A stretch of 64,000 nt of DNA from assembly GCF_000219625.1 (NCBI RefSeq), contig NC_018218.1:4774001-4838000 (forward strand), read 5' to 3'. Position 1 is the stretch's first letter; each line of letters begins with the position of its first letter. The notes under the pieces were generated by a model. It had not been told where the DNA came from, made no database searches, and saw only the letters and a list, made by a program, of their open reading frames with translations. Below are positions 54,081 to 64,000 of the stretch, one piece after another. Source of the stretch: Zymoseptoria tritici IPO323 (Eukaryota > Ascomycota > Dothideomycetes > Mycosphaerellales > Mycosphaerellaceae). The translations under genes were made by a program, and so were the position numbers.

Positions 54081-54409
54081 TGTATCTGGCACTTCCGCCA
54101 TATCGACTGAAGGGCTGTAGCCAGCATATCACCTCGTGAATGTGCTATGGCCGAAGATCTTAGGCAGGAGATTGTGCGATCTTCTGGGACGATTCGTACT
54201 GCTTCGTCCTCTTGTCGTTTGAATGGAAACCTTACCGCCGTCGACGATAGAACAAAGGTAGGAAGTCTCTCTCCCTTCTCCCGTATGCCGTAGCAAACTC
54301 CAACAAACAGACGGAGTTGCTGTATAATAAGGCTATGCCTCTCGTCTTCAGCGATCTCCCATTCCCCGGTCCCTTGCCATCCCTAAAGACATCTTATCCT
54401 CCGACCACA

Positions 54410-55660
54410 ATGGCAGACGACAGCAATGATCCACCAAAGCTGACCGATGAGGAAGAGAACGCGGGCAGAGATGTTTCCATCGACAGGGTCATCAACGCAG
54501 CCAGTGAAATCGCAGCTACGTTTACGAACATCGTCACCTGCTTGAAGGTATTGAGGATGGAGAACTCCATGGACAGAAGCCGCGCAAGCGGAATCGACCA
54601 TGCCGACGATCAAGACCCTGCCATTGCCAACGGTGCCAATGCTGCCGAGTCCGTTGGCGGTTCCGAAGCAAGCAGAGTGAAAGCATCCGTCCACGGCGCA
54701 AAAGACCCTGCCACCAACATTCCCACCGATCGGCCAGCGTCCGCCACAAATTCTGAATCGAGCTTCGTCACCGCCGCTTCCAGACAAACAGAACAACAGC
54801 CTGTCATCTCTCCCGCGACCAGTTCCATCGATGTTCACGATGTCTCCAAATCAGGCCAGCCCTCGTCGGAGTCAACGCAGAGCCCAAATGCTGCCCGGGA
54901 ACTTGAAGCCTATAGAAGTGCGAGCAGCGACTGTATCAATGACGTGGCGATGTTCCTGCGTGTGGAATGGTGCGCGGCGCGGTCGGATGATCGGAAACGT
55001 CTCTTGCACCTGCTCGCGAAGATGACGAGTGTTGCATACTACGCGATCGGCATGAGCTGGGGCGCCAACGGCGAGGCGACGAATGATTTGCTCAGGGAGA
55101 TTGGCTCTTGGGAGGGATTACCAGGCCGTCATGAGAACGAGAACAAGCTCGATCCTAGCTCTGCCATCAGCTCCGCCAGCTATATTCTCAGAATGACTGG
55201 CTGGCTTTCAGAGTTTTGGCCGGGGACCGAAGGATCGGAGCAAGTCAGAGTAGCTCTCAGGTCGTATGCGCGCTTGATTGTGATCTCGCACAGCTTTCTA
55301 GACATGGCATGGGATGATGGTGGGAAGACCGAAGACCTGCTGAGTGAGATCGTGACATGGAAGTCGAGAGTCGAGAAAAGAACAAGTGAGCATGATGCAG
55401 CTCAATTGAAGCGAGAGGAGGCTCGTAACGCGATTGTAAGCGACCAAAAAGCGCGTGCTGCGGCGGCTGAGATGGCAGAGGAGACTCGCAAAGCGACGGC
55501 TGCCAAAGCAGAGGAAGAGCGCGATGCGGCGGCTGCAGAGAAATTGGCGGAGGAAGATGCGACAGTCTTGGCGGCTGAGGAAAAGGAGAAGAAAATCAAG
55601 AGGAAGAAGGCCGAAAAGAGGAAGCGATACAAGAACAATCGCTCTCGGGCGATGGTGTAG
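54410..55660 (+). CDS. orphan protein with Ala/Glu/Lys-rich C-terminal coiled coil
   Basis: Start chosen at ATG 54410 (MADDSNDPPK), giving 416 aa. An in-frame ATG at 54335 would add 25 residues from leader-like sequence. The N-terminal 180 residues are Ser/Ala/Asp-rich and disordered. Residues about 190-330 seem folded and helical (DCINDVAMFLRVEWCAARSDDRKRLLHLLAKMTSVAYYAIGMSWG...SYILRMTGWLSEFWPG...LRSYARLIVISHSFLDMAWDDGG). The last 90 residues are a charged helix (ARAAAAEMAEETRKATAAKAEEERDAAAAEKLAEE) ending in KKIKRKKAEKRKRYKNNRSR, a likely nuclear signal. Not recognised. It lies directly beside the long minisatellite, a setting where lineage-specific genes are often found. Confidence 0.7.
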   Translation: MADDSNDPPKLTDEEENAGRDVSIDRVINAASEIAATFTNIVTCLKVLRMENSMDRSRASGIDHADDQDPAIANGANAAESVGGSEASRVKASVHGAKDPATNIPTDRPASATNSESSFVTAASRQTEQQPVISPATSSIDVHDVSKSGQPSSESTQSPNAARELEAYRSASSDCINDVAMFLRVEWCAARSDDRKRLLHLLAKMTSVAYYAIGMSWGANGEATNDLLREIGSWEGLPGRHENENKLDPSSAISSASYILRMTGWLSEFWPGTEGSEQVRVALRSYARLIVISHSFLDMAWDDGGKTEDLLSEIVTWKSRVEKRTSEHDAAQLKREEARNAIVSDQKARAAAAEMAEETRKATAAKAEEERDAAAAEKLAEEDATVLAAEEKEKKIKRKKAEKRKRYKNNRSRAMV

Positions 55661-56249
55661 GTCGTCTTCCAACAAGCGCGGTACGCCTAACGCTGGTCAA
55701 GGACTGTTTAGTGGTTACTCGGGAATTCTTCAGTCAGTCAGAGGGGCTTCGTTGGGAGTAATATGCGAGCGAAGCACCTCAGCCCTCATCGACGAGGCAA
55801 GTGTACGTAGTCCTTCTGAACGCAATCGTTGCACGAAAGCCCGCAACACTCTTCGCACATTGTGTTCTGTCCATCTCACCGCTGCCGCACAATCCTCACA
55901 GGCCGTGTGCTACTAGAAGTAGACGTGGTGCCTTCGTAGTTGGCCACGGTGCTTTTTGATCTTGGTTGAAGTAGACTCGGAACCGCGCATTCTTGTCTTA
56001 CGAGGAGGTAATGATCGTGCCGATGACAAAAGGAACTCACATTCCGTGCCTATGAGCTGCAGGCAGCTCATGATCTTAAAGTGATATTGTCGAAAATGAC
56101 GAGGTGAGGTGTACTTCGTGGTTTGGCAGGCCCGGAGTTGGCGGAGTTTGTGCTGGAAAGCTCGGACCCTCGAGAGTCGTCCGCATCTTCGAGAGCTTTT
56201 GTTGAAAACATGGCCATCTTCATCCACTACGCCCATATCACCCCTTCGA
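55661..56249. other. intergenic region, nothing recognised
   Basis: About 0.6 kb between two same-strand genes. The frame of the AAA protein is open a further 47 codons upstream of its first ATG, from a GTG. Confidence 0.45.
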
Positions 56250-59200
56250 ATGCGACCCATCGCTCGCCAGAGCTTCCGCTTGGCTACCAACAGTAGCCGC
56301 GTTCGCCAGCCATCTCGTTCACGTCACAATCCTACACAGCACATCCGAAGTCTAAGCAGAAGCACAAGATGTTGGAACGACACACGTGGGCCAAATGGAA
56401 ACGGTCTACCCGACCACGACAGCCATGTCAACCCCCAGAAAGACGGTCAGACGACTCGAGAAGATGATCACGCGACTCCATCGCAGGAGGGCGAATCTGC
56501 AGAGGCAAAAGCTAGTGCAGAGGGACGAGAATCAGGCTTGAAGAAGACGCGGCGACAAAGGATAATACAAGCAAATGGTGTGCCTGAAGTTCCTAAACCT
56601 CCACCTATACCGGAATGGTTCCTCGACCACAATGTCAAGCTGCAAGTGGACAGTTTCGAGCCGAATCGCAAAGCCAAGAATGCTCAGGTGTTGAGATGCG
56701 TTGACAAAGAGACTGGACATACGGTATTCACGCTGCCGTGGTATGAGGCATGGCCTGTACCGGGACTACGACCCGGATCAGAAGGCGAAGCTGGAGGTGC
56801 AGAGGGGAAGCAGCCGATCGACGAGGGCTTCCTCGACAACGAAGTCGATTCCCAGACCACCAAGGAGACGCCAAAGACAAGTTCCACAGCGACTCCAATC
56901 CTCACACCGCCGACTGGAGAAGGTTACGAGGACATCACGCCGCACTCTCTGCTAAGATGGAGTCTGTTGGAAGCCGAGACAGCGATCAGTGCGGGCTTCA
57001 CTGTCGCAGCGCAAGCACAGCCGAAGTCCTCACATGCAGCATCAAAAGTCGACATATCATTGCAATGTCCAGATTCGAAATCACATAGTCAAATGGACGA
57101 CCTCGTGGAGGATCTTGCGGCAATAACTCAGTCGAACCTCATCCGCCTGGACGCGAACGACTTTGGAGAACTCACGGCGGACTACATTGGTAACGGCGCA
57201 GATTCGCTTGGATCGTTTTCCTCGCTTGGATATGATGTTTTTGATGGCTACACATCTTCGCCATTCCGGACTGCGCGTATCATAGAGGAGGAGGAGGAGG
57301 ACGAGATGGACGAGGACGAAGAAGAGGACGATGAATCTCACGGCTCGAGCAAAGGTCGATCGTTTGGAGGGATGGAGAACATTAAGAAAGCTCTCATGGG
57401 TCATGGGAGCAGCCTTGCGAAAGCGTTGGGAAACATCAACGTTACTGGCATTGCGATTGCACCCTCTTCGATGATGAAGACATGGCCACCCAACGGGCAA
57501 CGGCCCTTTCAAAGAGCGGAGCCCCAGGGCTCCTTCGATGCACTCGATCTGGACACTGCGAAATTGGGTCATTTGCTGGACGATTTGCTCAACGCACCTG
57601 AAAAGAAAAAGGCTCGTTCGCAATCGACGAAAAGCGAAGGGCTTCGCCGACGCCTGCCAGAGACTCTACTTGAGAACGGACCGGCAGCCACTAAGAAGTC
57701 TTTGGCAGACTCTGACGCTGCTCATCAGACACTGTGGCGAGTCTGGCGATCTAGCCCTGGGTGCTGGCTACCTGATGTTTCTGGCCTCATCGCAAATCGT
57801 ATTCAGTGCGCGACCGAGCTCCCTCTTACACTGGCAGCCAATGACGAAAAAGGGTCTTCAGCGCCATGGACGAGCGCCAACGCAGCATCGCGGACTATTG
57901 TACACGTGCGCGACTTGAAAGATATCAGCAATTCCCGGATTGGCGAAGCCATTGTACGCAAGCTGGTCAGTGTGGTCAGTAAGCGACGCTTGGCCGGCGA
58001 AGAGATCCTCATAGTGGGTACATCGTCGCAAGACGCAAATGCCATGGGCGGGCTGTTCGCGAACTTCGCTCAGGACACCGATAATTCCGCATTCCGAACC
58101 ATCACTGTGCCGCCTTTCTTCAGCTTGTCCAAAGCGCAAATCTCGCGATTCCAGCCGGAAGATCCCAACAAAGCCGGTGGTCATGCGGCACCCATGGACC
58201 GCCGAATACTGGAGATCAATACTCGCCACATTGAAACTATGCTGCGACGCCTCCGACCTGACGATGCGACCGATCTATTCTCAGAGACAGCGCAGAAGCA
58301 GTTGCAGCTAGCTGGTACTCCAGTTCTGGCTCAGAAGGTGCTCCCATTAGACCAAGTGCAACGCCTTGTCCTCACAGCAATTGGTCTGTCCAAGACTCAT
58401 GCCAGATCCCAGTCAGTCAATGCCAGTCACATTGGCTTGGCTGCTTTGGTCATTGGGCAGGCCGATCGAAATGCTCGTGAGTGGACGAAGTTCAACTTCA
58501 ATCTGGACCCGAAGAAGAGTCTCGCCGATGGCAAAGATGGGCCGGACGGATCATCGGCTGCGGTGAAAGCGAAGGCAAAACTGGACGAGCTGGCCAAGGG
58601 GTGCAATCAGCACGAGAGCAGACTGTTGACTGGTGTGGTGGATGCGCAGAATATCAAGACCGGGTTCGGACAGGTGCATGCACCGGAGGAAACGATTGAT
58701 GCTTTGAAGACGATGACATCTTTGTCACTACTTCGACCGGAGGCATTCAAGTATGGTGTCCTTGCCGCGGACCGATTGCCTGGTCTGATGTTGTATGGCC
58801 CTCCCGGAACTGGAAAGACCTTGCTCGCCAGAGCGGTTGCCAAGGAGTCGAAGGCCACAGTGCTAGAAATCAGTGGAGCCCAGATCTACGAGAAATACGT
58901 TGGTGAAGGCGAAAAGATGGTGCGAGCCGTCTTCAGCTTGGCCAAGAAGCTCTCGCCTTGCATCGTCTTCATCGATGAAGCCGATGCCATATTCGGGAGC
59001 CGCAGCAATGCCGGCAACAAAACCACTCACCGAGAGATCATCAATCAATTCCTCCGCGAGTGGGATGGTATGGGCATGAGCAATGTCTTCATCATGGTTG
59101 CGAGCAATCGACCCTTCGACCTGGACGATGCTGTTTTACGACGACTACCGAGAAGAATACTTGTTGACCTACCAGTGACCAAAGATCGAGAGTCCATCCT

Positions 59201-59597
59201 CAAAATCCACCTCAACGATGAGATCCTCGATGACTCGGTCAAGCTCAACGAACTAGCCGAGCAAACACCTCTCTACTCCGGCAGCGACCTGAAAAATCTC
59301 TGCGTCTCCGCCGCACTGGCCTGCGTACGGGAAGAGAACGACCTCGCCAACAGCAAGCAAGACGACAAAGACTTCAAGCTCCCCGAGAAGCGCACGCTGT
59401 CGGGCCGCCACTTTGAGAAAGCCATCAAGGAGATCAGCGCGTCCATCTCAGAGGACATGAGTTCCTTGACGGCGATCAGGAAATTCGATGAGCAATATGG
59501 TGATCGTAGGGGAAGGCGCAAGAAGTCGGCGTATGGATTTGGGTTGGGAGATGGGAGCGTGGATGAGAGTGCCGCTAGAGTTCGGCCGCCGAAGTAG
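56250..59597 (+). CDS. large AAA ATPase with mitochondrial-type N-terminus
   Basis: Intronless; first ATG at 56250 gives 1115 aa. The start MRPIARQSFRLATNSSRVRQPSRSRHNP is a good mitochondrial presequence. A long N-terminal region includes PPIPEWFLDHNVKLQ (conserved in fungal orthologues by recollection), acidic runs, and a segment around 540-640 with a possible substrate or degenerate domain. The single AAA module has Walker A GPPGTGKT at 850-857, Walker B CIVFIDEADAIFG (Asp909-Glu910), sensor ASNRPFDLDDAVLRRLPRRI with arginine fingers, and a C-terminal helical lid. The AAA core resembles Msp1/ATAD1, which extracts mistargeted proteins from the outer membrane, but the long N-terminus is different. 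Family-level function only. Confidence 0.88.
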   Translation: MRPIARQSFRLATNSSRVRQPSRSRHNPTQHIRSLSRSTRCWNDTRGPNGNGLPDHDSHVNPQKDGQTTREDDHATPSQEGESAEAKASAEGRESGLKKTRRQRIIQANGVPEVPKPPPIPEWFLDHNVKLQVDSFEPNRKAKNAQVLRCVDKETGHTVFTLPWYEAWPVPGLRPGSEGEAGGAEGKQPIDEGFLDNEVDSQTTKETPKTSSTATPILTPPTGEGYEDITPHSLLRWSLLEAETAISAGFTVAAQAQPKSSHAASKVDISLQCPDSKSHSQMDDLVEDLAAITQSNLIRLDANDFGELTADYIGNGADSLGSFSSLGYDVFDGYTSSPFRTARIIEEEEEDEMDEDEEEDDESHGSSKGRSFGGMENIKKALMGHGSSLAKALGNINVTGIAIAPSSMMKTWPPNGQRPFQRAEPQGSFDALDLDTAKLGHLLDDLLNAPEKKKARSQSTKSEGLRRRLPETLLENGPAATKKSLADSDAAHQTLWRVWRSSPGCWLPDVSGLIANRIQCATELPLTLAANDEKGSSAPWTSANAASRTIVHVRDLKDISNSRIGEAIVRKLVSVVSKRRLAGEEILIVGTSSQDANAMGGLFANFAQDTDNSAFRTITVPPFFSLSKAQISRFQPEDPNKAGGHAAPMDRRILEINTRHIETMLRRLRPDDATDLFSETAQKQLQLAGTPVLAQKVLPLDQVQRLVLTAIGLSKTHARSQSVNASHIGLAALVIGQADRNAREWTKFNFNLDPKKSLADGKDGPDGSSAAVKAKAKLDELAKGCNQHESRLLTGVVDAQNIKTGFGQVHAPEETIDALKTMTSLSLLRPEAFKYGVLAADRLPGLMLYGPPGTGKTLLARAVAKESKATVLEISGAQIYEKYVGEGEKMVRAVFSLAKKLSPCIVFIDEADAIFGSRSNAGNKTTHREIINQFLREWDGMGMSNVFIMVASNRPFDLDDAVLRRLPRRILVDLPVTKDRESILKIHLNDEILDDSVKLNELAEQTPLYSGSDLKNLCVSAALACVREENDLANSKQDDKDFKLPEKRTLSGRHFEKAIKEISASISEDMSSLTAIRKFDEQYGDRRGRRKKSAYGFGLGDGSVDESAARVRPPK

Positions 59598-60793
59598 GCA
59601 GAGTGGATCGATTTAGGAGAGAGACTGTGTGAAGCATAGTCCTAGGATCGAACTTCTTCGGGATAATCTGATCGCACGGCCTCTCACGCCGTGTACGTAC
59701 TAGGCCAGTTTTTTGTCGCAAAGCTCTCTAGCCAAGCTCTTCGCTCTGACAACCAACGGACATATCCTGGTACATGTCCATGGCATGTCAAGGTATCTTT
59801 CCAGCTTGAGTAGGCGGCATGCACTGATCCATGTGCTGAGTGTCTGACTTACCGGTCAAGCTTTTGAAGCTGGTATGCTCTGTGCCATGCCACTCGGATG
59901 ACCGGCCCATTCACTTGGGCATATCAGCTTACAAGCCGTACCTATACGAGTACATGCACGCCGGATAAGGCGTCCTGCTGTTGCCGGGCACTTGAAGTGA
60001 CTGGCCTGCCGAGTAAAATCTCTACACTCCCAAGAGCTCTTGGATGCAGCCGAATGAGATCATGACTGCGTGCCGCTTTGAAGCTACCGGGCTTGCAAGG
60101 GAAAGAAAAAGCGCCTCTCGAAGGCAGTTCTTACTGTGCCCGCGGAGCCACGCACGCCATCTACATGAGACGACGTCCACGCAATAAGCGGGCTTAGACG
60201 TCTTGGCTACACCAAAGCTGTGGGTTTTGACGCCGGTGTGACGGAGGGCAAGTTGTGCCGTCTTGGGAGCTGTTGGCATTGTGTCAGTGAGGCTGATGTG
60301 ACCTGTATGTTGTGGTTGGAATGCTTGTTGTGTACACGGAAGGGATCCAGGGTGAACAATATAGAGATCGCACAAAGTCCATCTGTAGTTCGTATGGCCG
60401 ATCATGGATCAACGATGAAAATAGCGGAGGATGGATGGATCTTGCGGCGGAAAACGAGGCTGGCGCCAAACTCTGTTTTGCTGGGCGATGGCGAGTCGAT
60501 GAGATAGATCTTTCTACTGCATGCAGGCGGAGGCGGAGGCTACATCCATACATCCATACATCCATGTGCCAACCACACTCCCCTCCCTCTACACATTCGC
60601 TTCTTTGTTCGTCGTGACTTTGGACTTCGCCTTCGAACACGACGGGAGTCTTTCGCTAATTACCCACGGACCTACTCCCTTCTAGCCGAAGCCCTACCAT
60701 TCACCTCGAAGGCAGCAGTACAACAACGACGAGTATACGGGAGACCACTCTTTTGCCTCGCGTTCGTTCCTCCACGCATCTGCCCACGCGGCC
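59598..60793. other. intergenic region with faint repeat traces
   Basis: About 1.2 kb. Around 59750-59990 faint copies of the dispersed motif occur (CCGTACCTATACGAGTACAT, GGCGTCCTGCTG). Near 60540 there are short GGAGGC and CATCCATA direct repeats in the leader of the ADAM gene. No further gene was recognised. Confidence 0.45.
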
Positions 60794-63332
60794 ATGCGTC
60801 TCCCTTTCCATCTCCTCTCGCTGGTCGCCACAATCATCACAAACCCGCTCGTCAGCGCTTCTTCAGCGATTCGAAGTCCTCTAGGCGCCGTAACTACCCT
60901 CCAAAATGCGACCATCCACACCCACAACGGCCGCCTAACGCATGTCTCGGAATTCGACCTCACATTCAACATTCACGATGAGCTACATGTCAAGCTACGA
61001 CTCGAGCCGAACCACGATATCGTCGGAGAAGGTGCAACTGTAACATACTTGAACCAGGATGGTAGCATCAGGCATACAGAGGGCATCGATCGTGCACAGC
61101 ATAGGGTCTACAAAGGCACCACTTTCATACAGCGGCTGGGACATGAAGAGGAGACATGGAAAAATGTGGGTTGGGCTCGGATAACAGTAACGAGAGATGG
61201 AAGACAACCGGTATTTGGAGGCGCATTCAAGGTGGATCGCGATCACCATCATATTCAGACATCTACAAACTACCAACGGACAAAACACGCTCTGGACCCC
61301 GAGGTGGTGAGAGCAAATGGCGAAGAAGAGTTTATGGTTGTGTGGCGAGACTCGGATATCGGAAAGACACCCTTGGGACTCCATCAGGATCTCCGACGTG
61401 ATGTCGACGGTCAAGCCTCCGAGTGCAGTTCGGACGAGTTAAACTTCAATTCACAGCCGGATCATCCAGTGTACATGGCTATGAAGTCGAAGCGCTCGGA
61501 GAAGCTCAGTCGATTCATGGACCCTGCGTACATCTTCAAGCGACAGGATATTGATGGAACCACAGTTGGCAACAGTGCCGGCGTGGACTTGAAAAGCACA
61601 ATCGGTTCGACCGCAGGCTGTCCCAGCACACGTAAAGTCGCACTTCTGGGAATCGCAACCGACTGCACATATGCGCAAGATTTCGGTGGCGATACGCAAA
61701 AGGCTCGGGAGAACGTGCTCGACATGATGAATTCCGCGTCGGCAATCTACGAGCGAACCTTCAACATCTCTCTCGGACTACAGAATCTGAACGTCCTTCC
61801 ACCGGAATGTCCTGGCACTCCCGCATCTGGCACCGAATGGAACCAAGCATGCTCGTCCTCGGTCGACATTTCGGAGCGCCTCAATCTCTTCTCTGCGTGG
61901 CGCGGCAATCAGAAAGACTCCAACAGCTATTGGACGCTTCTCAGCACTTGCAATACCGGATCGGCTGTTGGTCTCGCGTGGCTGGGTCAGCTTTGCGTTG
62001 GCACTGCCATCACAACGAACGGCAGTGTCACTGGAGATGGCTCGACGAACGGCGGCTCGGAGACGGTCACAGGAGCCAACGTCGTAGTCCGTACGAACGG
62101 TGCAAGCGAGTGGCAAGTCATGGCCCACGAGACCGGACACACCTTTGGTGCTGTTCACGACTGCACCGACTCATCATGCCAGAACCAGCAATTTGTCGAC
62201 TCGCAACAGTGCTGTCCTTTCTCCGCACAGGGTTGTTCCGCTGGTGGCAGCTACATCATGAACCCCTCCACCACACCAGGCATCGAAGACTTCTCTCCTT
62301 GCTCAATCGGTAACATCTGCAGCGCACTGAACCGCAATTCCGTTGACGGCTCCTGTCTCACCAGCAACCGCAACGTGAACCTTGTCACAGGTCAACAATG
62401 CGGCAACGGCATCGTCGAAGAAGGTGAAGACTGCGACTGCGGCGGTGAAGTCGGCTGTGCCGGTGACACATGCTGCAACCCTACCACCTGCAAGTTTACC
62501 ACCGGCTCCGTCTGTGACGATGCCAACGAAGACTGCTGCCGCAATTGCCAGTTTGCCACTGCTCAGACCGTCTGCCGCGCTAGCACCGGGCAGTGCGATC
62601 CTGAGGAGACTTGCCCTGGTAACGCGGGAACCTGCCCGGCCGACAACACTACAGAAGATGGCACGAAGTGTGGTGATGGATTGTCCTGCGCCTCTGGTCA
62701 GTGCACCAGCCGTGACATGCAATGTAAGACTGTCATGGGCAGCTACACCCAAGGCAACGACACCTACGCATGTCAATCATCCGGCTGCGCTCTCAGTTGC
62801 GCCAGCCCCGAGTTCGGTCGCGGCGTCTGCTATCGTCTGCAGCAGAACTTCCTTGACGGTACATCCTGCGGCGGAGGCGGTCGATGCAACAATGTAAGCT
62901 CACTCTTCCAACCCTACATCTCAGCCAAACACTAACACTACTCAGGGACAATGCAAAGGCTCCACCGTCGGCGGCTCCGTTCGCTCTTGGATTGACGACA
63001 ATAAAACCATCGTCATCGCCGTCGCCTCCGCTGTGGGCGGCATTCTCGTCCTTGCCATTCTCAGCTGCATTCTCAGCAGGTGTCGCCGCCGTCGCGGTCG
63101 GCGGACCGCACAACGAGGGCCTGGCGGCGCTCCTATTCCTCCGCCGATGGGCCATACGGGTGGATGGAATGGTCCACCGCCGCCGAACATGGCACAGCAG
63201 AACAGCAGCCCGAACTTCTATGCGCCTTCGCATCCGAGTCAGGGGTGGGCCAGTCAGTCCTTCGCACCGCCGACTTCGCCTCCACCACCGCCGCCGGCGT
63301 ATCAACAGCATGGGAGTACGCGGTATGCTTGA
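60794..63332 (+). CDS. ADAM-family zinc metalloprotease
   Basis: Membrane-anchored metalloprotease of the fungal ADAM (AdmA/AdmB) type. Exons 60794-62893 and 62946-63332 (52-nt intron), 828 aa. Signal peptide MRLPFHLLSLVATIITNPLVSAS. A pro-domain follows to about residue 250. The reprolysin catalytic motif HETGHTFGAVHD has His445, Glu446, His449 and His455, with a Met-turn in SYIMNPS. A disintegrin domain (GIVEEGEDCDCGG...CCRNCQF...CDPEETCPG) and a Cys-rich region precede the TM segment TIVIAVASAVGGILVLAILSCIL. The short cytoplasmic tail is basic and then Pro-rich (PPTSPPPPPPAYQQ). All catalytic residues are intact. It should act at the cell surface or in the secretory pathway. Confidence 0.95.
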
Positions 63333-63809
63333 GTGACAGTCAAGTGACTGCATATTTGCGGCGTCGATTGTTGCACTTTTCATCACGATTTACGACTTTT
63401 GCATTGAGGAGAAGACTTGTATATAAATAGTACGGTTCGACCGGCCGATCACATTGTTGGAGGAAAAAGGAATTCCGAGATCTAGAGGCAATACATTCGC
63501 GGCTCTCGCTGACAGCAGAGAGTCCCGTTCTGATTCTTGAATCTGTTGATCTTTTCTATTGTCTTTCTGTTGACCACTGTCGTGTCCTCGTGCCAGTCGT
63601 AACATTCTGAACTGCAGCCAAAGCCGACCCGCACTAGGTCTGCTCGGTAGGACTCAGCTCGTTGATGCATCCGTGTGACTCTTGCTGTTTCGTCTCTCTG
63701 CTTCAGCTGCCCATGTCTTGCTCCATATCCAAGCTCATCCTCGGAAGCTCTCGTTCTATCAAAACCGCTGCCATCTCGCCTATCGATCCTTCCTTTTCCA
63801 CATGCCGTA

Positions 63810-64000
63810 TCACTGTGGATCAGGCAGCTGATCCGGCAGTCCACGAAGAAACTGAATCTCTCCTCCCACCCGTCCTCCATCTCTCGTGACCAGAACCGTA
63901 TCGTACTCGAAGAGCTCCTCTGCTTGCTCCCTGTCTGCAGCACTTCTCAAGTCTACGACCGTTTCCACCATCGTGGCGAAGCGATCTCCGAAGTGCACCT
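63810..64000 (-). CDS. 3' end of a gene truncated by the window edge
   Basis: An open frame enters from the right edge and stops at 63810. About 62 C-terminal residues are visible, including FATMVETVVDLRSAADREQAEELFEYDTVLVTRDGGRVGGEIQFLRGLPDQLPDPQ. The composition looks coding. It is convergent with the ADAM gene. The family cannot be named from this fragment. Confidence 0.5.
   Translation of the reverse strand, partial: VHFGDRFATMVETVVDLRSAADREQAEELFEYDTVLVTRDGGRVGGEIQFLRGLPDQLPDPQ

Overview
The window is nuclear DNA from a filamentous ascomycete, most likely a dothideomycete of the Capnodiales/Mycosphaerellales type. The class assignment is inference from gene content and style. The evidence is as follows. 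Most genes carry several very short introns (about 50-67 nt) with GT..CTAAC/CTGAC..AG signals. Gene density is about one gene per 2 kb. The proteins match Pezizomycotina families: an ADAM protease, SUR7/PalI, Dep1/Sds3, NOP12, an Mpo1-like enzyme, and a GatC-like protein. Exon models were built by hand from frame and splice signals. For the recognised multi-exon genes the spliced lengths are divisible by three and the junctions restore conserved family motifs.

Layout. 0-13 kb: a Ser-rich unknown (-), APS kinase MET14 (+), a small orphan (+), tRNA m7G methyltransferase TRM8 (-), a CLC chloride channel/transporter (-), ethanolamine kinase EKI1 (+), and a histone-fold (TAF3/TAF8-type) protein (+). 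13-22 kb: MPO1-like dioxygenase (-) head-to-head with ATP1 (+, 11 exons), two unknowns (-), an Asp/Glu-racemase/arylmalonate-decarboxylase-like enzyme (+), an inverted-repeat element, and a Cys-rich single-pass membrane protein (+). 22-24 kb: two RNA polymerase III genes with tRNA bodies whose anticodon loop is replaced by arrays of tandem hairpins, followed by a long degenerate minisatellite. 24-38 kb: a 734-aa unknown with N-terminal repeats (-), an acidic unknown (-), Dep1/Sds3-like (-), NOP12 (+), and PMT1-type O-mannosyltransferase (+). 38-51 kb: a carbon-metabolism stretch with acetyl-CoA synthetase (+), GatC-like (-), RAD7 (+), NAD alcohol dehydrogenase (-), an ACT-domain protein (+), an ADH6-type dehydrogenase (-) and a butanediol/polyol dehydrogenase (+). 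51-64 kb: a SUR7/PalI-type tetraspan (+), a second long minisatellite, an orphan coiled-coil protein (+), a large mitochondrial-type AAA ATPase (+), an ADAM metalloprotease (+) and a gene truncated by the window edge (-).

The most unusual feature is the pair of tRNA-like genes at 22.09-22.43 and 22.74-22.92 kb. Each has matching A and B boxes, a T-run terminator and pairing acceptor, T and anticodon stems. Where a 7-nt anticodon loop should be, they carry 265 nt and 104 nt. These inserts are built from 11 and 4 hairpins repeated every 23-24 nt (one closer pair), and the hairpin stems differ in sequence but keep pairing. The second notable pattern is a dispersed family of about 33-bp degenerate tandem repeats around CGTACAGRTAAGTTAGC, found in at least five intergenic regions and in both orientations.

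Functionally, most genes are unlinked housekeeping functions: sulfate assimilation, phospholipid synthesis, respiration, rRNA and tRNA maturation, chromatin, DNA repair and protein glycosylation. Three medium-chain dehydrogenases and acetyl-CoA synthetase within 12 kb could serve alcohol and C2 use, but they are divergently arranged and interleaved with unrelated genes, so a functional cluster is only a hypothesis.
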